Shown: positions 4,781 to 12,902, counted from the first letter of the stretch. The stretch is 12,998 nt of DNA from an uncultured Clostridia bacterium (GCA_947366645.1 CANBAX010000013.1:1-12998), one strand, 5' to 3'. Numbers and translations are program-made. Notes: a model not told the origin generated them from the letters alone.

Positions 4781-5464
4781 ATGAAAAAAATCACAAAGTT
4801 TTTTGTTTTGCCAATGCTGATGATTTGCAGTTTGTTCACTCTTGTTGCATGCGGAGAAACTCCAACGCCAGACGGAATTGAACTTCATTCATCGTTCAGA
4901 ACAGAGTATTACATAGGAGAAAGCCTTGACTTGGCAGGAGGAATCTTAGAATATACACATGAAGGAATCACCATACCAGTTGCAATAGAAGAAAGTATGG
5001 TTTCAGGTTTTACCACCGAGATGGCAGGCACAAGAGAAATGGTTGTTACCTACGAAACATATGCCATTACAGTTTCTTATTCAGTTAGGGATACTATTTT
5101 CGAATTAAATACAGCATATCGTTCAACCGTCCTCATGTCTGAAGTATTTGACAATGATAATGATGTATATTTATATGTTTGGTTTATTAGTGGTAAAACA
5201 ATGTTGATGACAAGTTCAGTTGAAGTACCAGAAGAAGTAAAAAATTCCCAAGTGCCAACAGGCGATAATATTAGTGTAAAAACTTATAATGATAATATAG
5301 TTGATGGAAGACTAGTAGTTGATACAGAATTTTATGGTGGCGGAAAATATATCATCACAAAAATCACAAGTGGAGGGTTTGAATTTTCAATGGTTGCAGG
5401 TAGTCCTGAAGGAGGCGTGCCAGAAGAAATTGTTTATACTTTTACAATGGTTAAAGTAAAATAA
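4781..5464 (+). CDS. Lipoprotein with bacterial Ig-like (Big_3-type) domain
   Basis: The protein is 227 residues. A lipoprotein signal MKKITKFFVLPMLMICSLFT ends in LVAC, so Cys24 is the likely lipid-anchored residue on the outer face of the membrane. Residues about 33-103 fit the Ig-like group 3 pattern: YYIGESLDLAGGILEYTHEG, then SGFTTEMAGTREMVVTY and a closing strand ITVSYSV. The remaining 120 residues are beta-rich with no motif I recognise. AGGAGGA (4767-4773) sits 7 bases before the ATG, right behind a strong promoter, and a terminator follows the gene. It thus forms a single-gene unit inserted between spoVAC and spoVAD. Surface binding or adhesion is plausible for the domain; no link to sporulation can be shown. 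Confidence 0.88.
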   Translation: MKKITKFFVLPMLMICSLFTLVACGETPTPDGIELHSSFRTEYYIGESLDLAGGILEYTHEGITIPVAIEESMVSGFTTEMAGTREMVVTYETYAITVSYSVRDTIFELNTAYRSTVLMSEVFDNDNDVYLYVWFISGKTMLMTSSVEVPEEVKNSQVPTGDNISVKTYNDNIVDGRLVVDTEFYGGGKYIITKITSGGFEFSMVAGSPEGGVPEEIVYTFTMVKVK

Positions 5465-5480
5465 ACTCTCATTGGTATCT

Positions 5481-5510
5481 AAAAGCACAAGCGTGAGTTT
5501 GTGCTTTTTT
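5481..5510 (+). terminator. Terminator of the Ig-like lipoprotein gene
   Basis: AAAAGCACAA (5481-5490) pairs perfectly with TTGTGCTTTT (5499-5508) around an 8-base loop, followed by more T. It would also block any transcript coming from spoVAC before it reaches spoVAD. Confidence 0.9.
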
Positions 5511-5559
5511 ATGTTTAAAATTTTGCCTAATTGTCAAGAATTTGATAGAGGTAAAAGCC

Positions 5560-6564
5560 ATGGCAAAAAATCAGACGGTAAAATTTAAAAATAAACCTGT
5601 CATAATAGGCAGTTATTCCATTGTTGGGCCAAAAGAGGGGCAAGGCAATTTTGGGCCATATTTTGATTATGTAATGAAAAGTGATAGTTTTGGCGAAAAG
5701 ACTTATGAGAAGGCCGAGAGAAAAATGATACAAAACGCAATAATAGGTGCGATAGAAAAGGCAAAAATAAAGCCAACAGATGTAGACATTTTGCTTGCAG
5801 GAGATTTATTAAATCAAATAATCAGTTCGTCATATGCGGCACGAGATTTTAATTTTTCTTATCTCGGGCTTTTTGGTGCCTGCTCTACTATGGCGGAAAG
5901 TTTGGCAGTAGGGGCCTCCCTTGTGGACGGAAAACTTTTTGACCATGTTGTTTGTTCCACCGCATCACACTTTTCTACCGCTGAAAGACAATTTAGATTT
6001 CCTTTGGAGCTTGGAAATCAGCGTCCTCCAACAGCTCAGTGGACGGTAACCGGAGCAGGGGCTTGTGTGCTAGCGCCAAAAGGTCGTGGACCAAGAATAA
6101 CTATGGCCACCTTTGGTAGAGTGGTAGATTATGGGATAAACGATGTTAATGATATGGGTGCGGCAATGGCACCAGCGGCAATGGACACTCTGCTTTGCCA
6201 TTTTCGTGACTCTAATACAACGCCAGATGATTACGACTTAATTGTCACGGGGGATTTAGGTAAACTTGGAAGCGAGATTCTTATTGATTTAATGGAGGAC
6301 CAAGGAATAAAACTTGGACTAAATTACAATGACTGTGGGCAAATGTACTATACTCGTGAGCAAGCGACACTGTCTGGTGGAAGCGGTTGCGGTTGCAGTG
6401 CCACCGTGCTAAATTCCTTTATTATGAAAAAATTAAGAGATGGAAGTTATAAAAAAGTACTGTTTGCACCTACTGGGGCATTGCTGTCCACCACGGCAAC
6501 TCAACAAGGTGATACTATTCCAGGGGTATGTCATGCAGTGGTAATTGAAAGTGGGGAGGTGTAA
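5560..6564 (+). CDS. spoVAD: Stage V sporulation protein AD (SpoVAD)
   Basis: The protein is 334 residues. SpoVAD is the soluble, dipicolinate-binding part of the SpoVA system, with a thiolase-like fold. Seen here are the thiolase-type segment GLFGACSTMAESLAVG with Cys at about residue 108, the family motifs NQRPPTAQWTVTGAGA, VDYGINDVNDMG and YDLIVTGDLG, and a C-terminal GGSGCGCSATV stretch. The length agrees with the family. The ATG at 5560 is preferred over a TTG at 5542 because GAGGT (5548-5552) lies between them at proper distance. Its stop is followed one base later by the spoVAE ATG, so these two are coupled. A terminator lies only 50 bases upstream, so an own promoter would be needed; I do not see a convincing one. 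Confidence 0.96.
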   Translation: MAKNQTVKFKNKPVIIGSYSIVGPKEGQGNFGPYFDYVMKSDSFGEKTYEKAERKMIQNAIIGAIEKAKIKPTDVDILLAGDLLNQIISSSYAARDFNFSYLGLFGACSTMAESLAVGASLVDGKLFDHVVCSTASHFSTAERQFRFPLELGNQRPPTAQWTVTGAGACVLAPKGRGPRITMATFGRVVDYGINDVNDMGAAMAPAAMDTLLCHFRDSNTTPDDYDLIVTGDLGKLGSEILIDLMEDQGIKLGLNYNDCGQMYYTREQATLSGGSGCGCSATVLNSFIMKKLRDGSYKKVLFAPTGALLSTTATQQGDTIPGVCHAVVIESGEV

Positions 6565-6565
6565 T

Positions 6566-6922
6566 ATGTATTATCTATGGGTATTTTTAATTGGTGGACT
6601 TATCTGTGCGATAGGTGAGCTTCTAATAATAAAAACAAATATTACGTCGGCAAGAATACTTGTCACCTTTGTACTTGTTGGAGTGCTACTTGAAGCATTT
6701 GGTATTTTCGACCCTATAGCCGAGTTTGCAAAAGCGGGGATAAATGTTCCTATAGTTGGTTTTGGTGCGTCGCTTGCAAAAGGTGCGATAGGTGCAGTCA
6801 AATCGCGGGGGCTGATAGGTGCTTTTACAGGTGGGCTAGAAGCCACGGCCGCAGGAATAGCCGCCGCAGTAGGATTTGCCTTTTTGTTTGGCTTGATTTT
6901 CCATTCTAGAACAAAAAAGTAG
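6566..6922 (+). CDS. spoVAE: Stage V sporulation protein AE (SpoVAEb-type)
   Basis: The protein is 118 residues and hydrophobic. It is the third core part of the SpoVA Ca-DPA channel, in the inner membrane. Membrane segments are at about 3-22, 30-52 and 90-113. Family features include FLIGGLICAIGELLI, GVLLEAFGIFDPIAEFAKAG and the VPIVGFGASLAKGAI stretch, which parallels the IVPITGF motif of SpoVAC. The ATG at 6566 follows GGGGAGGT (6553-6560), so the TTG at 6545 inside spoVAD is rejected. No spoVAEa or spoVAF is found downstream. A 10-base stem-loop overlaps its stop codon. Confidence 0.95.
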   Translation: MYYLWVFLIGGLICAIGELLIIKTNITSARILVTFVLVGVLLEAFGIFDPIAEFAKAGINVPIVGFGASLAKGAIGAVKSRGLIGAFTGGLEATAAGIAAAVGFAFLFGLIFHSRTKK

Positions 6923-6945
6923 GTTGTATGTATAGACAACCTACT
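6918..6945 (+). other. Stem-loop overlapping the spoVAE stop codon
   Basis: AGTAGGTTGT (6918-6927) pairs perfectly with ACAACCTACT (6936-6945) around an 8-base loop. On the + strand no T-run follows, so it is not a standard terminator in that direction; on the minus strand a T-run would follow, but no minus-strand gene ends here. It may stabilise the 3' end of the spoVA message or slow transcription into yunB. Confidence 0.6.
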
Positions 6946-7012
6946 ACATATAGTGTTATGCAAGAAAAAATATTTGTCAATAAAAGGACATAAGTCATAT
7001 ATATTATTGTAT

Positions 7013-7672
7013 ATGAGGGCATATAGTTATAAGAAAAAACGCAAAAAATTGTCACCCAGATGGAAGGCAAGGATTTTTTTATCTGTAGTCCTATTTATAA
7101 TTGCTTTACTAATTGTTTATTATTTTTGTATTATATCGCCGATAGTAATAAGTTTAAGTCAGGAAAAAGTAAGGTCGCTTGCCACCAGTATTATAAGCGA
7201 ATCTGTTGAAGATGTTTTAGCAACAAGCGAAGTGTCCTATGCTGATTTAGTAAATATAGAATATAATGATAATCACGATATATCTTTAATAAGCACTAAT
7301 TCGGTGGAAATAAATAATCTAGTTAGGCGTATAACCTATCAAGTACAAAATAAGATAGATGCAATAGGTAATCAAGGGGTAGATATTGCACTTGGTACAT
7401 TTACTGGTATTCCGTTTTTGTATGGAATAGGGCCTGCTGTTTCCGTGAAACTTGTGCCAATAGGCACGGTGAATACTAAATTTGATTCATCTTTCACGTC
7501 TGCGGGGATTAATCAAACACTTCATAGACTGTATTTTACTGTTATTGTAAATGTGGGTGTGGTGCTTCCAAGTATGACCAAAAATCTTCTTACCTCGTTA
7601 GAAGTTGAGATATGTGAAAGTGTGATAGTGGGTAAAGTACCAGAAATATATTTTCAGGGAGGAATAATATAA
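7013..7672 (+). CDS. yunB: Sporulation protein YunB
   Basis: The protein is 219 residues from the ATG at 7013. YunB is a conserved sporulation protein, made in the mother cell under sigma-E in Bacillus; its biochemical role is not known. A Lys/Arg-rich head is followed by one membrane segment at about 21-44, then an outer domain with SLSQEKVRSLATSIISESV, VDIALGTFTGIPFLYGIGPAV and a C-terminal VVLPSMTKNLLTSLEVEICESVIVGKVPEIYF pattern (quoted here only as landmarks, about residues 180-211), typical of the family. The start is uncertain: no good ribosome binding site precedes 7013, and an in-frame GTG at 6953 would add 20 residues. It follows spoVAE by 90 bases and ends at a palindromic terminator. 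Confidence 0.88.
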   Translation: MRAYSYKKKRKKLSPRWKARIFLSVVLFIIALLIVYYFCIISPIVISLSQEKVRSLATSIISESVEDVLATSEVSYADLVNIEYNDNHDISLISTNSVEINNLVRRITYQVQNKIDAIGNQGVDIALGTFTGIPFLYGIGPAVSVKLVPIGTVNTKFDSSFTSAGINQTLHRLYFTVIVNVGVVLPSMTKNLLTSLEVEICESVIVGKVPEIYFQGGII

Positions 7673-7694
7673 AAAAGAGCAGCTGCTCTTTTTT
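7671..7694. terminator. Bidirectional terminator, yunB / 94-residue gene
   Basis: AAAAAAGAGC (7671-7680) and GCTCTTTTTT (7685-7694) pair perfectly around AGCT; the entire 24 bases are one palindrome. It overlaps the stop codons of both convergent genes. Confidence 0.92.
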
Positions 7695-7977
7695 ATTCAT
7701 TTTCGTCATTAAAATTTTGTATATCAAGTAGGGTGTATGCTTCATCAATAGTTAAGGAAAGAAGGTAAGCCTTACCATCGTTTTGCCTAGTCTTTTGTAA
7801 ATTCACGCATTCATTATCATTTAAAAGGCTTTGCTTGCAAGTTATAAAGTTGCCATTTTTAATAAAACTTTGTTTCATTTTTGAAAGGACTTTATCGTCT
7901 TCAATACAAGGCGTTAAAAACTCAAGTTCTGCTGCCTTTGAAATATCTTTATAAAATTGTAATAAATATTGCTTCAT
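7693..7977 (-). CDS. Small protein of unknown function
   Basis: The protein is 94 residues, not recognised. It has no signal peptide or membrane segment, looks soluble and mixed helical, has three cysteines (24, 47, 57) and an acidic tail DENE. It is judged real because AAGGAG (on the minus strand, 7989-7984) stands 6 bases before the ATG, a TTGACA-type promoter lies just upstream, and a symmetrical terminator sits at its stop. It is transcribed alone between yunB and dnaG. No function is proposed. Confidence 0.75.
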   Translation of the reverse strand: MKQYLLQFYKDISKAAELEFLTPCIEDDKVLSKMKQSFIKNGNFITCKQSLLNDNECVNLQKTRQNDGKAYLLSLTIDEAYTLLDIQNFNDENE

Positions 7978-7994
7978 CTTAAACTCCTTGAGTC

Positions 7995-8023
7995 ATTTTA
8001 TATTGTTTAAAAAGGATTGTCAA
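7995..8023 (-). promoter_or_regulatory. Sigma-A-type promoter of the 94-residue gene
   Basis: On the minus strand, TTGACA (8023-8018) is followed after 17 bases by TAAAAT (8000-7995); TATAAA two bases earlier is an alternative -10 with a 15-base spacer. The leader to the ATG at 7977 would be only about 12 bases. Confidence 0.5.
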
Positions 8024-8160
8024 TGCTAAAAATAGAAAAATCAGCAAATTAGATATGAAAAAATGACTAAAGTTAAAAAAAATATAAAATAAAAGCAGGA
8101 AATTTAAAATTATTATAGTATAAATATATTGTATAGTCATAAAATTTGGAGAAAGGTATA

Positions 8161-9936
8161 TTGCAAAATAAAGGATTTCCTGTTGATTTCTTGTATCAAT
8201 TAAAACAGAAGAATGATATCGTAGCCATTGTTTCTAAATATGTAAAGTTAGATAGAAAAGGCTCAAGATACTGGGGGTGTTGTCCTTTTCATAATGAAAA
8301 GACACCATCTTTTACTGTCTTGCAAGATGAAGGAATTTATCATTGCTTTGGTTGTAAGGAGCATGGCGATGTAATATCCTTTGTTCAGAAAATGGAGTCT
8401 TGTGACTTTATGGACGCAGTAAAACTCCTTGCCGAAGAGGCGCATTTGCAGATGCCAGAATTTAAAACAGATGATGATACTCATAAGAAAGCACAACAAC
8501 GGGAAAGGCTTTTAAAATTATTAGATGAAACGTGGAAACATTATCACGAAAATATATATTTAAAAGAAGCAAAGCTTGCACAAGATTACATAAAAAGCAG
8601 AAATTTTACAAGGCATGAACTTGATGATTTTAAATTAGGATATAGCTTGGACTGGACTGAAATGGTGGAGCATTTAAAATCAAAGGGCTTTACCTATCAG
8701 GAAATGGTGGACGCGGGTGTCGCACAAAGTAAAAATGGCAGATACTATGATGTAATGGCAGAAAGACTGGTTTTTCCAATATTCAATTCTTTTAATGACT
8801 GCGTAGGTTTTAGTGCAAGGGTGCTGGACAAAAATTCAGACTTTGCAAAATATAAAAATACTGCAGAAACTATGGTTTTCCAAAAAAGTAAGGTGGTGTT
8901 TGGAATAAACCTGTTAAAATCGCTTAAGCAGTCTGGAAATCTCGACAAAATTATAATTGTTGAAGGGCAGATAGATGTAATAGCCATGCATAGGGCAGGA
9001 TTTAAAAATACGGTGGCTTGTATGGGCTCGGCACTTACGGTTGATAATGCTATGGCATTAAAACGATTATCTAAAAATATTGTTTTGTGTTTTGACGGCG
9101 ATAGCGCAGGTCAAAAAGCGACACTGCGTAGCTTAGAAGTTCTTGATAAAAATGAATTCAATATTCGTGTAGTTGCTCTTCCAGATAAAATGGACCCAGA
9201 CGAAGTGTTGAAAAATAGGGGAAGCGAATATCTTGCATCGCTTATTGAAAACGCTATGACGGTGATGGATTATCTTATTGAGGTGGAGAAGGGTAATTAT
9301 AACTTAGAAGAAGCACAGGCCCGAGGAGGCTTTGCAAAGGCGGTACTTGCTCATTTAAAAAATATGGTGGACAGCCCATCACAGCAAGAGCCTTATCTTG
9401 AGAAAATAAGAAATCTGACTTCAATACCTATTGACATTCTTAGGCGAGATTTGCAAGGCAGTCAAAAAGATAAAAAGCCATTAAAAAAAGAGGAAGAGAA
9501 GGTACTAATATCGCGGGAAAATGGTAATAATCGGGCAGTAAAGTTTGTATTAAGTGCATTAATACATCAAAAGCCATATGTCAAGAAAAATATAGATTAT
9601 GTTAAACTGATGCCAAGATATAAAGAGATTATCGAAAGGGCAAAAGAGGGAACAAGAGTGTCATCGTATTACGATTTGTTCGATGTAAATGAAATGCCAC
9701 TTTTACAGGACTGCCTAGTATTTAATTTTGAGGAATATGGACAAACGGCAGAAAAGTATTTTGAGGAATGTCTGTGGACTCTTGCCGATTTGGTTTTAAA
9801 AGAAAGACAACAAGAAGTAAATGAAATGTTTAAGACAAGCACTTCGCTGGAAGAAAGGCAAAAACTTATGCTTGAATTAAATAAGATATTAAAACAGTTG
9901 CGGGAAAAAAGTTTGGAGGAATTTTATGTTAGATAA
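8161..9936 (+). CDS. dnaG: DNA primase DnaG
   Basis: The protein is 591 residues. It makes RNA primers at the replication fork and binds the DnaB-type helicase. The N-terminal CHC2 zinc finger is intact, with C41-x2-H44 (CPFH) and C62-x2-C65 (CFGC). The catalytic core follows with RLVFPIFN, and the TOPRIM domain shows VEGQIDVIAMHRAG (Glu about 268) and CFDGDSAGQKA (Asp about 312 and 314), the metal-binding residues. The C-terminal 150 residues are helical, as in the helicase-binding domain. A TTG start at 8161 is chosen because GGAGAAAGG (8148-8156) precedes it and the family N-terminus fits; the TTG at 8146 would contain that site. The upstream gap is very AT-rich and no promoter could be picked with confidence. 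It overlaps rpoD by 11 bases. Confidence 0.96.
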   Translation: MQNKGFPVDFLYQLKQKNDIVAIVSKYVKLDRKGSRYWGCCPFHNEKTPSFTVLQDEGIYHCFGCKEHGDVISFVQKMESCDFMDAVKLLAEEAHLQMPEFKTDDDTHKKAQQRERLLKLLDETWKHYHENIYLKEAKLAQDYIKSRNFTRHELDDFKLGYSLDWTEMVEHLKSKGFTYQEMVDAGVAQSKNGRYYDVMAERLVFPIFNSFNDCVGFSARVLDKNSDFAKYKNTAETMVFQKSKVVFGINLLKSLKQSGNLDKIIIVEGQIDVIAMHRAGFKNTVACMGSALTVDNAMALKRLSKNIVLCFDGDSAGQKATLRSLEVLDKNEFNIRVVALPDKMDPDEVLKNRGSEYLASLIENAMTVMDYLIEVEKGNYNLEEAQARGGFAKAVLAHLKNMVDSPSQQEPYLEKIRNLTSIPIDILRRDLQGSQKDKKPLKKEEEKVLISRENGNNRAVKFVLSALIHQKPYVKKNIDYVKLMPRYKEIIERAKEGTRVSSYYDLFDVNEMPLLQDCLVFNFEEYGQTAEKYFEECLWTLADLVLKERQQEVNEMFKTSTSLEERQKLMLELNKILKQLREKSLEEFYVR

Positions 9937-10984
9937 TAAAATTGAACTTGAAATGAAAAAACTTGCCGACGTGGCACAGAAAAAAGGTTCAATAAATGAG
10001 GAAGATGTATATTTTAGATTACTTAAATATGAGGTTTCAGCAGAAGATATACAAAAGTTTTTAAAGAAGCTAGAGGCAAGAGGAATAAAGATTATAAAAC
10101 CTACTATGCCAGCAGATGGCTCAGATATCGGCGAAGTTATTGAGGGCTTTTCCAGTGTTGATGACCCAGTTAAAATGTATTTAAAAGATATCGGGAAGGT
10201 GCCACTTCTATCGCCAGAAGAAGAAATAGAACTTGCAAAAAGAATACTCGAAGGTGATGAAGAGGCTAAAGCAAGATTATGCCAAGCCAATTTAAGACTG
10301 GTTGTAAGTATCGCAAAACGCTGGGCATCTACAAATTCACTTTCCTTCCTTGACTTAATACAAGAGGGAAATATGGGACTACTAAAAGCGGTGGAGAAAT
10401 TTGATTACACTAAGGGCTTCAGATTTTCCACTTATGCAACATGGTGGATTAAACAAGCAATAACAAGGGCAATAGCCGACCAGTCAAGAACAATTCGTCT
10501 TCCTGTGCATATGGTTGAAACAATAAATAGATACAGCCGTACTGTAAGACAACTCACTCAAAAACTCTCTCGTGACCCAACACTAGAAGAAATCGCACAA
10601 GCAATGGGCGTTACCGAGGCAAAAATAGTAGAAATACAAAAAAGCGCTCAAGACCCGGTTTCTCTAGAAACACCAGTTGGCGAGGAAGAAGATAGCAAGA
10701 TGGCAGACTTTATCGAAGATGAATCTGCAAAATCTCCAATGGAGGTTGCATCTCAAAATCTGTTACGTGAACAACTTCTTGCGGTAATAGATACACTTAC
10801 GCCACGCGAGCAACAGGTAATCCGTGAGCGTTATGGGCTTATGGACGGTAAAGCCAAGACGCTGGAAGAGGTAGGAAAAGAGTTCAGTGTTACAAGAGAG
10901 CGTATCAGACAAATCGAAGCCAAAGCATTAAGAAAACTAAAACACCCAAATAGAAGTAAAAGACTAAGTGACTTCGTAGATTAA
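9926..10984 (+). CDS. rpoD: RNA polymerase primary sigma factor RpoD (SigA)
   Basis: The protein is 352 residues, the housekeeping sigma factor. A short region 1.1 (about 1-75) is followed by region 1.2 DPVKMYLKDIGKVPLLS (80-96), region 2 with DLIQEGNMGLLKAVEKFDY (143-161) and FSTYATWWIKQAITRAIADQ (167-186), region 3 with RLPVHMVETINR (191-202), and region 4 ending in the helix-turn-helix TLEEVGKEFSVTRERIRQIE (312-331) and KALRKLKHPNRSKRL. The segment after ANLRLVVSIAKR reads WASTNSLS where SigA proteins usually have YVGRGM, an unusual change plus one extra residue. GGAGGA (9915-9920) is 5 bases before the ATG, inside the end of dnaG, so the two are coupled. Confidence 0.97.
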   Translation: MLDNKIELEMKKLADVAQKKGSINEEDVYFRLLKYEVSAEDIQKFLKKLEARGIKIIKPTMPADGSDIGEVIEGFSSVDDPVKMYLKDIGKVPLLSPEEEIELAKRILEGDEEAKARLCQANLRLVVSIAKRWASTNSLSFLDLIQEGNMGLLKAVEKFDYTKGFRFSTYATWWIKQAITRAIADQSRTIRLPVHMVETINRYSRTVRQLTQKLSRDPTLEEIAQAMGVTEAKIVEIQKSAQDPVSLETPVGEEEDSKMADFIEDESAKSPMEVASQNLLREQLLAVIDTLTPREQQVIRERYGLMDGKAKTLEEVGKEFSVTRERIRQIEAKALRKLKHPNRSKRLSDFVD

Positions 10985-10996
10985 TAGGAGGAAAAA

Positions 10997-11701
10997 ATGG
11001 ATATAACAAAAATACTAGATTATCAGAAACTGGACTCACAATTATTTAGACTGGAGAAGCAACTTCGTGATAATCCAAACAAAAAAGTGGCGAATGAAAT
11101 GTCAATAAACGCCAAAAACGCGCAAGCGAAATCGGTACAACTGGAGGCTAAAGCGGGTAGTTTGATTAAAGAGATAGAAACAGTAAAGAAACAACTATCT
11201 ATGCAGACAGATAAGTTAAATCAAATTATGGCTAAAGATGTAGAGGCTTTAAGCAAAGAGGAAATCGATAGCATGCTTTCACTTAAAGATAAACTTACAC
11301 AAAACTTAAATATTCTTGATAAAAATCTTACAAAACTTGCTGAAAGCGTAAACGGAGCTCTTGCCGATTTTAATAAAACTATAAAGATTTATAACGCTTC
11401 AAAAGAGAAGTTTGTAGAAAGTAAAAACGCCTATGATAAAGATATTGAAGCAGTTAAACCAGAAAAAGCAAATATTGAAAAACAACTTGCTTCACTTGAA
11501 AAAGGTATTGATTCTTCACTTATGGAAAAATATAAAAAGAGAAGGGCGGATAATCTTTTCCCAGTGCTTGTTCCACTCAATGATAGATGCTGTGGAGGGT
11601 GCCATGTAGAACTGCCTTTTGCACAAATTTCCAAACTAGAAAGCGAAGGCGTACTGTCTTGTGAACATTGCCGAAGAATAATTTATTATAAAAAAGGGTG
11701 A
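10997..11701 (+). CDS. Coiled-coil protein with C-terminal C4 zinc ribbon
   Basis: The protein is 234 residues. Residues about 10-180 are Lys/Glu/Ala/Leu-rich and form a long coiled-coil hairpin; the tail has a zinc ribbon, C199-x2-C202 and C222-x2-C225, ending in RRIIYYKKG. This is the architecture of the CT398/CdsZ-type zinc-ribbon family (zf-RING_7), found widely beside rpoD; proposed roles concern RNA or sigma-factor handling, but the function in Bacillota is not settled. AGGAGG (10986-10991) lies 5 bases before the ATG and 12 bases separate it from rpoD, so it is the third gene of the dnaG-rpoD unit. In many Clostridia a trmK gene and a Nif3-like gene lie here; they are absent. Confidence 0.88.
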   Translation: MDITKILDYQKLDSQLFRLEKQLRDNPNKKVANEMSINAKNAQAKSVQLEAKAGSLIKEIETVKKQLSMQTDKLNQIMAKDVEALSKEEIDSMLSLKDKLTQNLNILDKNLTKLAESVNGALADFNKTIKIYNASKEKFVESKNAYDKDIEAVKPEKANIEKQLASLEKGIDSSLMEKYKKRRADNLFPVLVPLNDRCCGGCHVELPFAQISKLESEGVLSCEHCRRIIYYKKG

Positions 11702-11718
11702 TTAAGTCACCTTTTTTT
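11690..11718. terminator. Bidirectional terminator, zinc-ribbon gene / cysteine desulfurase
   Basis: GGTGA (11697-11701) pairs with TCACC (11707-11711), extended through a G-T pair by flanking A and T runs. It overlaps the stop codon of the zinc-ribbon gene and can also end the minus-strand transcript arriving from 11760. Confidence 0.88.
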
Positions 11719-11759
11719 ATTTATTATTTTTCTTGTTATTCCTGTTAATATTTTAAATC

Positions 11760-12902
11760 TTACCCATTCATTTTATTTTTTCTTAAGAATGTTTTAATTG
11801 CCATAATAAGCTTTTGTATTTCTGAAAAATTGTTAAAATAAGATATAGACACTCGTACAACACCTTGGTCAAGTGTACCTAAAGCTTTGTGCTTTAAAGG
11901 GGCGCATTGATAACCCGCACGCACACAAATATTCCATTTTTCGTCTAAGTAGTTTGCCACTTCGTTAGAGTGTACATTTGGCACATTAAAGGCAAGCACA
12001 CCATGGGAGTTTTCAGGTTGAGTATAGGAAACTACAGGTAATTTAGATAATTCATAGTTAAGATAGGTTGTCAGGTCATCAAGCCTGTTTTTAATTTCCC
12101 TAAAGTTAGCTTGTGTAAAGTCGATACCCGCACTAAGCCCCATGATAAGCGGGGTGGAAATGGTGCCGCTTTCAAAGCGTTCAGGGCTTTCCTCTGGCAT
12201 TTTAAGCTCTAAAGAATTTGTTCCGGTGCCACCAAATTTGATAGGCTCAAGCGAGATATTGTTTTTCAAAAGCCCGCCAATACTTTGTGGCGAGTAAAAT
12301 CCTTTATGTCCGGCAAAAGCCAGAAGATTTATATTCCATTTTTCCATGTCAATTTCTTCGTGGCCGCAACTTTGTGCCCCGTCAACCATAAAGAAAATGC
12401 CTTTTTCTTTACATAACTTGCCAATTCCTTCAATGTCAGCCTTATCGCCATTGACATTAGAAATGTGGTTGCAAATCACAAGATAGGTGTCGTTTTGAAT
12501 TAAAGGCTCTATATCGCTTGCTTTAATCCCAGTTTTTTCATGTTGATAAGCAATAGAATAGTCGATAAGTCCAAGCGACTTTAAGTGTTCTAGGGGGCGT
12601 AACACCGAATTATGCTCGTTTTCGGTGCAAATAATATGTCCGCCTTTTTTGACACTTCCTAAAATTGCAAGGTTTAACGCTTCGGTGCAGTTAGAGGTGA
12701 AAATCACATCTTCACTTGAAGGGCAGTTGTATAACTTAGAAAGTTTAATTCTTGTATTTTCCACTTCCATTGCGGCTTTAATACTCGCTTTGTGTCCACT
12801 CCGCCCAGGGTTAGCACCAAAGTGAAGTAGGCTTTCATTTACCGCCTTTAAAACCTCCTTGGGCTTAATGAGGGTTGAGGCGCTATTATCTAAATAAATC
12901 AT
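11760..12902 (-). CDS. Cysteine desulfurase family protein (class V aminotransferase fold)
   Basis: The protein is 380 residues, PLP-dependent. Such enzymes take sulfur from L-cysteine as an enzyme-bound persulfide. Visible are the N-terminal YLDNSAST, TSNCTEALN (69-77), the PLP-stacking His97 in NEHNSV, Asp174 in MVDGAQSCGH, the Schiff-base lysine Lys200 in AFAGHKGFYSP, and Cys333 in RAGYQCAPLKHKALGT, the likely persulfide carrier. The motif around the cysteine and the start YLDNSAST fit the group often annotated as a cysteine desulfurase family protein, related to SufS, rather than IscS/NifS used with IscU. No iron-sulfur assembly genes are next to it, so substrate and partner are open. On the minus strand AAAGGA precedes the ATG by 8 bases. 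Confidence 0.93.
   Translation of the reverse strand: MIYLDNSASTLIKPKEVLKAVNESLLHFGANPGRSGHKASIKAAMEVENTRIKLSKLYNCPSSEDVIFTSNCTEALNLAILGSVKKGGHIICTENEHNSVLRPLEHLKSLGLIDYSIAYQHEKTGIKASDIEPLIQNDTYLVICNHISNVNGDKADIEGIGKLCKEKGIFFMVDGAQSCGHEEIDMEKWNINLLAFAGHKGFYSPQSIGGLLKNNISLEPIKFGGTGTNSLELKMPEESPERFESGTISTPLIMGLSAGIDFTQANFREIKNRLDDLTTYLNYELSKLPVVSYTQPENSHGVLAFNVPNVHSNEVANYLDEKWNICVRAGYQCAPLKHKALGTLDQGVVRVSISYFNNFSEIQKLIMAIKTFLRKNKMNG

Noticed and set aside
7978..8160. Clear vegetative promoter for dnaG
   Set aside because: Several TATAGT/TATAAA-like boxes exist in this very AT-rich gap but none has a matching -35 at proper distance.
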